Notes: generated by a model not told the origin, from the sequence alone. A stretch of 64,000 nt of DNA from Galactobacter sp052108535 (GCA_052108535.1 JBQDZM010000008.1:22153-86152), one strand, 5' to 3'; positions 6,907 through 15,553 are shown, counted from the stretch's first letter. Translations and numbers: made by a program.

Positions 6907-9411
6907 ATGACCAGCAGCCAGCCAACGTCGATCACAGTGCGCGGCGCTCGAGTCCACAATCTCAAGAACATCGATGTCGATGTTCCGATCGGCCGCCTCG
7001 TCGCAATCGCCGGTGTGTCCGGTTCGGGCAAGTCATCGCTTGCGCTCGGCGTTCTGTACGCGGAGGGGTCACGACGCTACATCGAAGCGCTATCGACGTA
7101 CACGCGTCGACGGATGTCGCATGCCACCCGCGCGACGGTGGACTCCGTCCAGCATGTACCCGCTGCCCTGGCGCTGCGGCAACGGCTCGGCGTGCCGAGC
7201 GTTCGGTCCACGTTCGGGACATCGACCGAGTTGCTGAATGTGCTGCGTGTGATGTTCTCCCGCCTGGGTTCTCACCTGTGTCCGAACGGGCATCGCCTTG
7301 CTCCGACTATCGACGTCGCCGCCAACAAGGACCTGGTCTGCCCCGTGTGCGGCGCCATCTTCTACCCGCCCGGCGCCGAATCGCTCGCCTTCAACTCGGA
7401 CGGCGCCTGCCCTGTCTGCACGGGAACGGGCACGGTGCGCGACATCGACGATGACACCCTTGTCCCCGATCCCTCGAAGACGATCGACGGTGGAGCGGTG
7501 GCTCCGTGGGGCATGTTCGGGCTTTCCGTGATGCCACAGGTCGCCGCCGAGCTCGGTGTGCGCATCGACGTGCCCTACAGCGAGTTGACCGAGAAGGAAC
7601 GGCTCATCGTCATGGATGGCCCCGCCGTGAAGCGGGAGATCCGAGTTCCGTCGAAAACGGGAAAGCTTTTCGACCTGAACTTCACCTACCGCAACGCCAG
7701 GCAGGCCGTGCGCGAGGCCATCGACAATGCGACCAGCGAAGCGGGACTCGTCCGCGTCAACCGGTTCATCACCACACACACCTGCCCGTCGTGCCACGGC
7801 ACCCGACTGTCAAACCAGGCGCTCGGAAGCGAGGTCGACGGCATCAACCTCGCTCACGCGACACAGAAGGACCTTGACGAGGTTCTCTCCTGGGTATTGA
7901 CCATCCCGAGCACAGTCGACTCCGACCTGCAGCCGATGGCGTCACTCATCGCCGACCAGTTCGCCGCGATGGGCCGGCGCCTGGTGCAATTGGGCCTCGG
8001 GTACCTCACCCTCGACCGCGCCAGTTCAACACTATCCACCGGGGAACGTCAGCGGGTACAACTCTCCCGGGCCGTGCGCAACGAAACCACCGGGGTCCTC
8101 TACGTCCTCGATGAACCGTCGATCGGCCTGCATCCGGCGAACATCGACGGCCTCATCGGAGTAATGCGCGACCTCCTCGACGACGGAAACTCTGTCGTCC
8201 TGGTCGACCACGATGTCCAGGTGCTGCGTGAAGCGGACTGGATGATCGAGATCGGACCAGGCTCCGGTGCAACGGGAGGAACGGTCCTCGCACAGGGAAC
8301 CATTCCACAGATCAGTGCCGATCCCGCCTCCCTGATCGGCGACTACCTCGCCGGACGCGCGGACATCATCATGAGGAACCGCGCCAGCGAGTCGGAGGTG
8401 TTCGCCGAGGGAACGGTGCGACTCGAAACATCTGCAGTGCACACCGTCCACGCCCTCGACGTCCGCATCCCGAAGGGGCGGCTCACCGCAGTGACCGGCA
8501 TGTCGGGGTCGGGCAAGACCACGCTGGTACTCGACAGCCTCGTCCCCGCCATCGCCGCAGCCCACGGCGGCGATCCGATGCCCTCGCACGTCCGCAGCCT
8601 GGACGCTGCCGGCCTGGAAACCGCCAACGTTGTCGATGCCACCCCGATCGGCACCAATGTGCGCTCCACCGTGGCAACCTACAGCGGCGTCCTTGACGAA
8701 CTTCGTCGCGCTTTCGCAGACACCCCGGCCGCGCGTGGGAACGGCCTGGCACCTGCCGACTTCTCCTACAACACCGGCTCGCTCAGGTGCCCGCGATGCG
8801 AAGGCACCGGGCAGATCATGCTCGATGTCCAATTCCTCCCGGATGTCGGCATCCCCTGCCCAGACTGCAACGGCACCCGCTACCGACCCGACGCCGACGC
8901 CATCCGAATCTCCACCGCGCAGGGCGACCGGAGCCTGCCCGCGTTCCTCTCCACCCCCGTCGCGGACGCTGCCGACATGCTTGCCGACCGCCCCCGCGTG
9001 AAGAAGAAGCTCCAAACTCTCGTCACGCTCGGTCTCGGCTACTTGACCCTCGGCGAAGACACTCCGGCGCTGTCCGGCGGCGAGGCGCAGCGGCTCAAAC
9101 TCGCAACCGAACTCGGCCGAAAGCACGCCGGGACCCTTTTCATCCTCGACGAGCCCTCCGTCGGCCTGCACCCGCTGGATATCCGAGTGCTCCTTGGCGT
9201 TCTCGACCAGCTCCTGAAAACCGGTGCGACCGTGATCATCATCGAGCACGACCTCGACATGATCGCCAACGCCGACTACGTGATCGACCTGGGCCCGGGC
9301 GGCGGTACGTCCGGCGGCCGCATCGTCGCCACCGGCCGCCCGGACGAGATCGCGGAGAACCCCGAGAGCGTCACAGGACGCTACCTCGCCTCAGTACTTC
9401 GCCGGGAGTGA
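6907..9411 (+). CDS. UvrA-like ABC ATPase (UvrA2/DrrC type)
   Basis: This 834-residue protein has two UvrA-type ATPase heads. The first has Walker A GVSGSGKSSLA (about residue 37), signature LSTGERQRVQLSRA and LYVLDEPSIGLHP. The second has Walker A GMSGSGKTTLV (about 530), LSGGEAQRLKLA and LFILDEPSVGLHP. CxxC zinc motifs are present, including the conserved CPRC...CPDCNGTRY pair. It is about 100 residues shorter than housekeeping UvrA, with little sequence between Walker A and the first zinc module, where the UvrB-binding domain normally sits. This is the UvrA2/DrrC class, linked in other species to tolerance of DNA-binding drugs. AGGAGA precedes the ATG, and the IS3 element ends only 20 bp upstream. 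Confidence 0.85.
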   Translation: MTSSQPTSITVRGARVHNLKNIDVDVPIGRLVAIAGVSGSGKSSLALGVLYAEGSRRYIEALSTYTRRRMSHATRATVDSVQHVPAALALRQRLGVPSVRSTFGTSTELLNVLRVMFSRLGSHLCPNGHRLAPTIDVAANKDLVCPVCGAIFYPPGAESLAFNSDGACPVCTGTGTVRDIDDDTLVPDPSKTIDGGAVAPWGMFGLSVMPQVAAELGVRIDVPYSELTEKERLIVMDGPAVKREIRVPSKTGKLFDLNFTYRNARQAVREAIDNATSEAGLVRVNRFITTHTCPSCHGTRLSNQALGSEVDGINLAHATQKDLDEVLSWVLTIPSTVDSDLQPMASLIADQFAAMGRRLVQLGLGYLTLDRASSTLSTGERQRVQLSRAVRNETTGVLYVLDEPSIGLHPANIDGLIGVMRDLLDDGNSVVLVDHDVQVLREADWMIEIGPGSGATGGTVLAQGTIPQISADPASLIGDYLAGRADIIMRNRASESEVFAEGTVRLETSAVHTVHALDVRIPKGRLTAVTGMSGSGKTTLVLDSLVPAIAAAHGGDPMPSHVRSLDAAGLETANVVDATPIGTNVRSTVATYSGVLDELRRAFADTPAARGNGLAPADFSYNTGSLRCPRCEGTGQIMLDVQFLPDVGIPCPDCNGTRYRPDADAIRISTAQGDRSLPAFLSTPVADAADMLADRPRVKKKLQTLVTLGLGYLTLGEDTPALSGGEAQRLKLATELGRKHAGTLFILDEPSVGLHPLDIRVLLGVLDQLLKTGATVIIIEHDLDMIANADYVIDLGPGGGTSGGRIVATGRPDEIAENPESVTGRYLASVLRRE

Positions 9412-9778
9412 ATGACACGCCAATCACCTGCCACGCAACGCGTGAGCACGAGCGCCAACGCCCGGCGTCGGGGGCTCGTGAATAGCGGTGATCAGCGACG
9501 CAGCACACACGACGTTCGGCCAATGGAGGTACGTGCCCGTGCAAGCGGCTTTGAGCACTCGTGCAGACCGGCGCGAGAACCAACGACTCACGCTAACCCA
9601 TCGAATCGGTTGGGTAGCGCGCCTCAGAAAAGTACAGCTTTATGAGACGTCAGAAGAGTGGTCCGATCGATGTGCTCTTCCTGCGCGGGAAGGCCCTCGC
9701 GTGTGTCTCGTGAAGTCGTCTTATCGGAGACTGCCTCAGGACCGTGCCTTCTATGGGTTTGTGAGTCATGCTTGAGGT
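9412..9778 (+). other. Intergenic region upstream of resolvase
   Basis: No convincing gene is present. Two direct copies of TCAGAA(A/G)AGT at 9624 and 9650 resemble the spaced transposase-binding repeats of Tn402/Tn5053-type ends, so this may be the left end of the adjacent transposition module or its res site. No matching inverted end was found after tniB. Confidence 0.35.
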
Positions 9779-10381
9779 ATGAGGCTTCTGGGATACACAC
9801 GTGTGAGCACCGCCGGTCAGGACGCACAGTTGCAAGTGGATGCGCTGGTCGGTGCCGGAGTGCAGAAGCGGGACGTGTTCTCCGATGTGACCTCGGGCAG
9901 CAGGACCGCAGCGGAGCGTCCCGGCATGAAGCGCCTCCTCGACTACGCCCAGGACGGTGACACCGTGGTGGTCTGGCGGATCGACCGGCTCGGTCGGTCC
10001 CTGATCGATGTCCTCAACACCGTCAACCTGCTGCGCGAGCGAGGGGTGAAGATCCGGTCGATCTCGGACAGCATCGATCCGGAGACCTCGTCGGGCAGGA
10101 TGATGCTCGGGATGCTCGCCACCCTGGCCGAGTACGAGCGCGAGCTGATCACCGAAAGAGTCAATGCCGGTATCGCCGCGGCGAAGCAGAACGGCACCCG
10201 TTTCGGTCGACCTCCGGTCGACCCGGACGTGATCGCGGAGAAACTCGTGATCGCCGAAGACGCTCGTGCGAAAGGACGGACCGCCGAAGCCGCCGCCCGC
10301 TTGGTCGGCTGGTCCCGCGCGACGCTCTATCGCCACCAGCAGGCCGCCCGCGTTCGCGACGCGGTGTCCGAACAGGTGTGA
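9779..10381 (+). CDS. Serine resolvase/invertase (TniR-like)
   Basis: This 200-residue serine recombinase has the catalytic domain start LLGYTRVSTAGQDAQLQ with nucleophile Ser10 and Arg8, the WRIDRLGRS motif, and the conserved segment MLGMLATLAEYERELITERV. A C-terminal Hin-like helix-turn-helix follows (GRTAEAAARLVGWSRATLYRH). The length is typical of Tn3 or Tn5053 resolvases. It lies one base upstream of the transposase gene, forming an operon with it, and probably resolves cointegrates at a res site in the preceding intergenic DNA. Confidence 0.9.
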   Translation: MRLLGYTRVSTAGQDAQLQVDALVGAGVQKRDVFSDVTSGSRTAAERPGMKRLLDYAQDGDTVVVWRIDRLGRSLIDVLNTVNLLRERGVKIRSISDSIDPETSSGRMMLGMLATLAEYERELITERVNAGIAAAKQNGTRFGRPPVDPDVIAEKLVIAEDARAKGRTAEAAARLVGWSRATLYRHQQAARVRDAVSEQV

Positions 10382-10382
10382 G

Positions 10383-11765
10383 ATGGACGGGCTGGACCGG
10401 TGGAGGATCCTTCGACTGCACGTCGAGGACGACATCCCGCTGACAGCCCTGGCCAGGGAGACCGGCACCGCCCTGCGCACCCTGGAACGCTGGCACCACC
10501 TCTACAAGTCCGGTGGTATCGCCGCCCTCGAACCACAGCGTCGGACAGACGCCGGCACCCGGCGTACACCGACCGAACTCGTCGCATTCGTCGAGCGCCT
10601 CGCGCTGACCCGCCCCCGTCCGAGCATCGCCGCGCTGCACCGGCTCACGGTCGCCGAAGCTGAACGCTTGGACCATCCAGCCCCGAGTTACGCGACAGTG
10701 CGCAACATCGTCGGCGCGCTGGATCCAGCGCTGGTGACACTCGCGCTGGACGGGCCGACTGCCTACCGCGATCGCCACGAACTCGTGTTCCGTCACCGCG
10801 CCGAGCGACCGAACGCGACCTGGCAGGCCGACCACACCGAACTCGACATCCTCATCACCGGCGCGAACAGCACACCGGAGCGGCCCTGGTTGACCACCGT
10901 GATCGACGACTACTCCCGCGCGATCTGCGGGTACATGGTCTTCACCGGCGCTCCCTCGGCGATGAACACGGCACTGGCGCTGCGGCAGGCGATCTGGCGC
11001 AAGGAAGAGCCCGCGTGGGCGATGTGCGGCATCCCCGATGTCCTCCACATCGACCACGGCAGCGACTTCACCAGCCACCATCTCGAATACGCCGCCGCCG
11101 CCCTGAAGATCCGGATGATCTTCTCCACCATCGGCCGCCCGCAGGGCCGGGGGAAGATCGAACGCTTCTTCGGCACACTGAACACCGAGCTCCTCTCCAC
11201 CCTGCCCGGCTACCTCGCAGCCGGGACGAAGCCGAAACCATCGCTGGATCTTGCTGCTCTTGATCAGGCGATCGGCGGGTTCATCACGGTATACAACGAG
11301 CGAACCCATCGAGAGATCGGGACGAGCCCGAAAACGGCCTGGATCGCAGACGGGTGGCTGCCGCGCATGCCCGAGACTCTCGACGAACTCGACGGACTGC
11401 TGCTGACGGTGCCCAAACATCGCACGGTCCAGCGCGACGGCATCCACTTCCAAGGCCAGCGCTACCTCTCACCGACCCTGGCGCCGTTCGTCGGCCGACC
11501 GGTCACGATCCGCTACGACCCGCGCGATGTCTCCGAGATCCGCGTCTACGACCACGACACCTTCGTCTGCGTCGCCATCGACGAGGCACACCCGAACCAG
11601 CGGCTGAGCCTGCGCGAGATCGAGACCGCACGCCGGGCCCGCCGCCGGCAACTGCGCAAGGACCTCAACGACCGCATCCCCCGCATCGCCGACCGCGAGA
11701 AACCCCGCACCACCGCACCTGCCATCCGGCGGTCGAAGCTGCGCACCTACGAAGAGGATGAATGA
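10383..11765 (+). CDS. TniA/Mu-type DDE transposase
   Basis: This 460-residue transposase has an N-terminal helix-turn-helix (IPLTALARETGTALRTLERW) and a retroviral-integrase core. Likely catalytic residues lie in WQADHTELDI, HIDHGSDFTS and GRGKIERFFGTLN. A C-terminal Mu/TniA-like beta domain follows (VGRPVTIRYDPRDVSEIRVY). The ATG at 10383 is chosen because it follows the resolvase stop by one base and begins the conserved sequence. Its stop overlaps the ATPase start (ATGA). It joins and cuts element ends and relies on the ATPase for target choice. Confidence 0.88.
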   Translation: MDGLDRWRILRLHVEDDIPLTALARETGTALRTLERWHHLYKSGGIAALEPQRRTDAGTRRTPTELVAFVERLALTRPRPSIAALHRLTVAEAERLDHPAPSYATVRNIVGALDPALVTLALDGPTAYRDRHELVFRHRAERPNATWQADHTELDILITGANSTPERPWLTTVIDDYSRAICGYMVFTGAPSAMNTALALRQAIWRKEEPAWAMCGIPDVLHIDHGSDFTSHHLEYAAAALKIRMIFSTIGRPQGRGKIERFFGTLNTELLSTLPGYLAAGTKPKPSLDLAALDQAIGGFITVYNERTHREIGTSPKTAWIADGWLPRMPETLDELDGLLLTVPKHRTVQRDGIHFQGQRYLSPTLAPFVGRPVTIRYDPRDVSEIRVYDHDTFVCVAIDEAHPNQRLSLREIETARRARRRQLRKDLNDRIPRIADREKPRTTAPAIRRSKLRTYEEDE

Positions 11766-12574
11766 TGACCAAGGACTTCATCGTCACCAAGGAACACCGC
11801 CGCTTCATCGAATTCGCCACCGCCGTGCGCAAAGAACACACGATCGGCATCTGTCACGGCGACGCCGGAGTCGGCAAGACCCTATCGGCCCGCCGCTACG
11901 CCCACTGGGACACTCTGGAGCCCTTCATTACCGAATGGGGTCCCCGCACCGACGACGACGCAAAACACTACGCCGCCGCCAATCGCACCCGCACCGTGTT
12001 CTACACCCCGGAGGTCCTGCCTCGGCACAGACAACTCATGCGCGAGATCGAGCACTTCCAAATCAGGCTCGGGAGCTGCGTCGACGAACACCAGCGCAGT
12101 ATCGGCAAAGTCGCCGGCGCCCACGTTGGCGACATCACCAGGTGGGTCGAGCTGCTGATCATCGACGAGGCCGAGCGCCTGACCCCGACCGCGCTCGAAC
12201 TGCTCCGCGATCACCACGACCGCCACCAGTTGGCGATCATCCTGATCGGCATGCCCGGCATTGACCAGCGCTTCCGTCACTACCCCCAGCTGTACTCCCG
12301 ACTCGGGTTCTCACACCGCTACCGGGCACTGGGCCGCGAAGAACTGCTGTTCGTCCTCGACCGACACTGGAAACGCCTCGGGCGCACCCTCGACCCCGAT
12401 GACTTCACCGACGCACAAGCCATCGCCGCGATCGAGCGCATCACGCGCGGCAACTTCCGGCTTCTCGAACGCCTCTTCCCTCAAATCACACGGGTGCTCA
12501 AAATCAACCAACTCGAGACCATCACCGACGACGTCATCGAAGCGGCCGCCAGCATCCTCGTCATCGGCAACTAA
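11762..12574 (+). CDS. TniB/MuB-like AAA+ transposition ATPase
   Basis: This 270-residue AAA protein has Walker A GDAGVGKT at residues 33-40 and Walker B LLIIDEAERL at 131-140, followed by a sensor-type segment (LAIILIGMPGIDQRF) and a C-terminal helical region. This matches TniB/TnsC/MuB ATPases that select target DNA and activate the transposase. It is translationally coupled to tniA. No TniQ gene is visible after it, so the module is resolvase-TniA-TniB only. Confidence 0.88.
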   Translation: MMTKDFIVTKEHRRFIEFATAVRKEHTIGICHGDAGVGKTLSARRYAHWDTLEPFITEWGPRTDDDAKHYAAANRTRTVFYTPEVLPRHRQLMREIEHFQIRLGSCVDEHQRSIGKVAGAHVGDITRWVELLIIDEAERLTPTALELLRDHHDRHQLAIILIGMPGIDQRFRHYPQLYSRLGFSHRYRALGREELLFVLDRHWKRLGRTLDPDDFTDAQAIAAIERITRGNFRLLERLFPQITRVLKINQLETITDDVIEAAASILVIGN

Positions 12575-12746
12575 CGCCGCCAAGCGATCACAGAAAACCG
12601 CCAACTAGCGATCAGATCCACACCTCTTGCGTCGGCGGATCGTCCCGACGTTCGGCAACCTACCGTTTATTGAACGGAACGCATTCGATCGGCGGAGCCG
12701 CTCGCGAGGACCGCGATGAACCGGTCACACGAGAGAAGGAGCTGCC
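12575..12746 (+). other. Short region after tniB
   Basis: It contains two related direct repeats, CGCCAAGCGATCA near 12581 and CGCCAACTAGCGATCA near 12599. They could be transposase-binding sites at the right end, but the left side has no obvious match. The ardA ribosome-binding site (GAAGGAG) is near 12735. Confidence 0.3.
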
Positions 12747-13298
12747 ATGACCGCTGAGACCACCATCGACACGACGCCCCGCGCCTGGATCGGCTGCCTG
12801 CACTGCTACAACGACGGTCGGCTCGTCGGCGAATGGTTCGACGCCGAGGGCGCGGACGAGATCACCCTGGCCGACGTGCACGGAGGCGCTGCGCACTTCC
12901 GCTCCGACTGCGAGGAGATGTGGGTCATGGACCACGAGAACATCCCAGTCCGCGGCGAGATGAGTCCCTACGACGCTGCCCAGTGGGCTGAAGCCCTGGC
13001 CGCCGTCGACGAGCACCTGCGGCCAGCGCTGTGCGCCTGGGTCGAGACCGGCGCCTACGTCGCTGAGGGCTTCTCCGACCTCCCCAGCATCCCCGACTTC
13101 GAGGAGCGGTACTGCGGCGAGCACGAGACCTTCACGTTCTACGCCCATGAACTCGCCGAGGGCATCGGACTACTGCACGACGTGCCTGAAGAGGTAGTGC
13201 GCTACTTCAACTGGGATTCGTGGACTCGTGACCTCGGCTACGACTACACCACCGCCGACAGCCCCAGTGGGGGCGTGTTCGTCTTCCGTAACCAGTAA
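12747..13298 (+). CDS. ardA: ArdA-like antirestriction protein
   Basis: This 183-residue, very acidic protein carries ArdA family hallmarks: PRAWIGCLHCYNDGRLVGEW near the start, a central acidic stretch, and the C-terminal motif EEVVRYFNWDSWTRDLGYDY. ArdA proteins mimic DNA and inhibit type I restriction enzymes, protecting incoming plasmids or conjugative elements. A GAAGGAG site precedes the ATG. Its position next to mobilization genes fits a role during transfer. A remnant of a second ardA 3' end lies at 14378-14458. Confidence 0.9.
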   Translation: MTAETTIDTTPRAWIGCLHCYNDGRLVGEWFDAEGADEITLADVHGGAAHFRSDCEEMWVMDHENIPVRGEMSPYDAAQWAEALAAVDEHLRPALCAWVETGAYVAEGFSDLPSIPDFEERYCGEHETFTFYAHELAEGIGLLHDVPEEVVRYFNWDSWTRDLGYDYTTADSPSGGVFVFRNQ

Positions 13299-13355
13299 TG
13301 CCGGACAAGTCGCGGATCTTCAACGGGCAGACATGGCGACACGTACCTGCGCCGG

Positions 13356-13516
13356 CACTGCACAGCGGTGCCACCGTTGTCGTGGCCGTCGTGGAGCCCC
13401 ACGCGATCGAGTCGTGCGCCCGGAGGCGCCACGGTTGCGCGCTTCGACCTGTGCCACTGCACAGCGGTGCCACCGTTGTCGTGGCCGTCGTGGAGCCCCA
13501 GGCGATCGAGTCGTGC
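13356..13516 (+). repeat. Two 62-bp direct repeats
   Basis: The copies at 13356-13417 and 13455-13516 differ by about one base. Related cores recur near 13872 and 14108 inside a larger duplication. They start soon after ardA and have no believable coding capacity. They border the iteron cluster and may belong to the same replication or partition locus. Confidence 0.8.
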
Positions 13517-13822
13517 AACCCTGCAGCGACCGTGCAACGTCAGATCGGCTCGTTGCACCGGTGGTTGCACGGCGCTCTTCCGCGTGATTGCAACGTTCTC
13601 CGGGGTGTTGCTGAGGGCTTGTGCGACTGTGCAACCAGAGGCGCGAAAGTTATCAACATAGACGCAGAGTGAAGCACGTTCAATCGCCCTACATTTTTTC
13701 TTGAAGGGTCGTTGCACAGTTGCACAGTACTGTCTCTTCGAGGTCAAGATCGTTGAGATCACACGGCAAAACGCTGTGCAACCACCTGTGCAACGAGTCT
13801 GAAATCTGTGCAACCGTGCAAT
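13513..13822. repeat. GTGCAAC iteron cluster, candidate plasmid origin
   Basis: The heptamer GTGCAAC occurs on the plus strand at 13513, 13532, 13629, 13776, 13788 and 13808, and inverted (GTTGCAC) at 13552, 13564, 13711 and 13719. A near match follows at 13816. Ten exact copies in 310 bp is far above chance. A T-rich run lies at 13691-13700, and TTATCAACA at 13650-13658 is close to a DnaA box. The pattern resembles an iteron-controlled replication origin. Confidence 0.65.
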
Positions 13823-13833
13823 GACTCGTTGCG

Positions 13834-14276
13834 CACGACCGCACGCCACAGCGGTGCGCTTCGACCCGTGCCACTGCACAGCGGTGCCACGGTTGTCGTG
13901 GCCCTCGTGGAGCAGCACGCGATCGAGTCACGCCCCGGAGATAGTACGCAATCATCGTTCTTTCATGGCCGTTCGCGGACCCAGATCATGACCCTTTCCT
14001 GGCCCCTTCGTGGTACCTGGCGGGCCGTGATCGAGGCCCTTGAGTGGCCCTTGATCGACACGGCGGTGTCACGACCGCACGCCACGGTTGAGCGCTCGAC
14101 CCGTGCCCGCTGCACAGCGGTGCCACGGTTGTCGTGGCCCTCGTGGAGCAGCACGCGATCGAGTCATGCCCCGGAGATAGTACGCAATCATCGTTCTTTC
14201 ATGGCCGTTCGCAGACCCAGATCATGGCCCTTTGCTGGCCCCTTCGTGGTACCTGGCGGGCCGTGGTCGAGGCCCT
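13834..14276 (+). repeat. 207-bp direct duplication, offset 236 bp
   Basis: 13834-14040 is repeated with few differences at 14070-14276. Each copy holds one core of the 62-bp repeat found at 13356 and 13455, followed by unique shared sequence. Open frames across it look accidental. Confidence 0.8.
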
Positions 14277-14377
14277 ACTCGATACCCGCGACGTACCGCA
14301 GGGAGCACTCAGCGGGCCGCGGGCGAGGGCCCCCGATTGCCTGCTGCTCAACGAGCGCCGACGGCAAGCCCTGGCTT

Positions 14378-14458
14378 TCCAACTGGGCGTCGTGCGCTCG
14401 TGACCTCGGCTACGACTACACCACGGTCGCCAGTCCAAGCGGCGGCTGGTGGCTACTC
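14378..14458 (+). pseudogene. ardA 3'-end remnant
   Basis: The frame starting at 14378 reads SNWASCARDLGYDYTTVASP, matching the last conserved motif of the intact ArdA at 12747-13298 (NWDSWTRDLGYDYTTADSP). Nothing upstream resembles the rest of ArdA. This is a decayed second copy or a duplication scar, showing the region between has been rearranged. Confidence 0.75.
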
Positions 14459-14752
14459 GGGGTAGGGCCGAGGCACTACCCGACGGCCGACCGGCTTGCG
14501 CATGACCGGCCCGTCCTGCTCCTCCGGCAGTTCGTCGCGCAACGTGCCGCTGATCAGCTCAACGGGATCGAGGCCAAGGTGCCCCGCGACTTCGTCGAGC
14601 GTATCGAGAGTCAGATTCCGCTCGCCCCGCTCGATGCCCGCAACGTACCGAGGGGAGAGTCCGACGCGATGGGCGAGCGCCTCCTGGGAGAGGCTCCAGT
14701 GCCGTCGCTGACGCCTGAGATTCGCGCCTAGCCGCCGCCTGAGATCACCCAC
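14453..14752 (-). CDS. XRE-family HTH repressor
   Basis: This 99-residue protein has a Cro/CI-type helix-turn-helix at about residues 10-65 (LSQEALAHRVGLSPRYVAGIERGERNLT split over helices 2-4, then LDEVAGHLGLDP) and a short charged tail. It is transcribed away from three operator-like inverted repeats at 14771-14823, which probably mediate autorepression. It may also control the divergent membrane protein/lipoprotein genes that begin at 14904. Confidence 0.85.
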   Translation of the reverse strand: MGDLRRRLGANLRRQRRHWSLSQEALAHRVGLSPRYVAGIERGERNLTLDTLDEVAGHLGLDPVELISGTLRDELPEEQDGPVMRKPVGRRVVPRPYPE

Positions 14753-14770
14753 AATTCAAGCGTGGCGAAC

Positions 14771-14823
14771 GGCACGTCAGTGTACCAGGCACAATGACGT
14801 GCTAGGTGGCACGTTAATGTGCC
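14771..14823. promoter_or_regulatory. Triple operator-like repeats upstream of XRE gene
   Basis: Three related dyads are spaced along the divergent intergenic region: GGCACGTCAGTGTACC (14771-14786), GGCACAATGACGTGC (14788-14802) and GGCACGTTAATGTGCC (14808-14823). The last is a clean GGCAC-N6-GTGCC dyad. Multiple half-site pairs beside an XRE gene are typical of Cro/CI-type operators. Confidence 0.6.
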
Positions 14824-14903
14824 AATATGGTTCTGTGACTTGTGACCCATGCAAACCCCCGGTCGGAGCGCATCCGGCCGCGAATGAGAGGCAATAACCC
14901 CTG

Positions 14904-15197
14904 ATGATGATCCTGCTTCTAGCCATCGCCATCGTCGGCCCGTTCGTCGCCGCACTCCTCGTCCGCACGCTGCTGCCGGCGCCGAAGCCGGGCGTCGGTC
15001 TCGTGCTCCTCCTCGGGCTCGCAGGCGGCATCGGCGGCTTGCTCGTCGGCTTCCTCCTCGGCCTGGCGATCACGCCGAACGCCCCCGCTGGCCCCTGGCT
15101 CGCTGGTGGAGCCGTCGTGGGCGGCGCGGTGCTGACCTGGCTCGTCGGCCGCGCGGTGTCGAAGCGCCGCGGGGCAGCCCAGCAGGTCGCCCGATGA
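14904..15197 (+). CDS. Small membrane protein, function unknown
   Basis: This 97-residue protein is almost entirely hydrophobic, with three predicted membrane helices (ILLLAIAIVGPFVAALLV, VLLLGLAGGIGGLLVGFLL, LAGGAVVGGAVLTWLVG) and a basic C-terminal tail. Two tandem ATG codons (14904, 14907) could start it. It overlaps the next lipoprotein gene by ATGA, so the two are probably co-translated and may act together at the membrane. No family was recognised. Confidence 0.65.
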   Translation: MMILLLAIAIVGPFVAALLVRTLLPAPKPGVGLVLLLGLAGGIGGLLVGFLLGLAITPNAPAGPWLAGGAVVGGAVLTWLVGRAVSKRRGAAQQVAR

Positions 15198-15553
15198 TCC
15201 GTCGAGCCGCGGCGGCGCTCTCCGGTGCCGCCCTCATGCTGGCGATGGCCGGGTGCAGCAGCACCATCGAGATGCCCCGTGCGTCGTCCGACTACCTCGA
15301 ACAGGACGCCAACGCGGTCATCGAAGAGCTACAGGAGGCCGGGTTCGAGAACATCTACCTGGAGCAGGGCACCGAGCTCTGGTTCAACAACCTCAACCAC
15401 ACCGAGAACACCGTCGAGGCAATCACCCTAGACGGCATGTCGACGTTCGAAGCGGGCGAAGCCGCAGACGCCGATTCCAACATCGTGATCACGTACTACT
15501 GGTGCACGGACTACGGCTGCGCAGGCGATTTCCTCTTCGACGAAGGTTGGTAA
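15194..15553 (+). CDS. Small lipoprotein, function unknown
   Basis: This 119-residue protein has a lipoprotein signal peptide (RRAAAALSGAALMLAMAGC, lipobox ending at Cys21). The exported part is acidic with a C-terminal pair of cysteines (WCTDYGCAG) that could form a disulfide. The segment EDANAV-like/VIEELQEAGFENIYL resembles small periplasmic PASTA-like folds only superficially. It is coupled to the preceding membrane protein by overlapping start and stop. Confidence 0.65.
   Translation: MIRRAAAALSGAALMLAMAGCSSTIEMPRASSDYLEQDANAVIEELQEAGFENIYLEQGTELWFNNLNHTENTVEAITLDGMSTFEAGEAADADSNIVITYYWCTDYGCAGDFLFDEGW

Noticed and set aside
9412..9775. Small open frames between the uvrA-like gene and the resolvase
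   Set aside because: No ribosome-binding sites or motifs; the frames overlap one another, and the stretch is better explained as a transposon end or res site.
13808..14731. Plus-strand open frame of 307 codons across the repeat region
   Set aside because: It crosses duplicated non-coding repeats and runs antisense into the XRE gene; only its ArdA-like remnant at 14378-14458 is meaningful.
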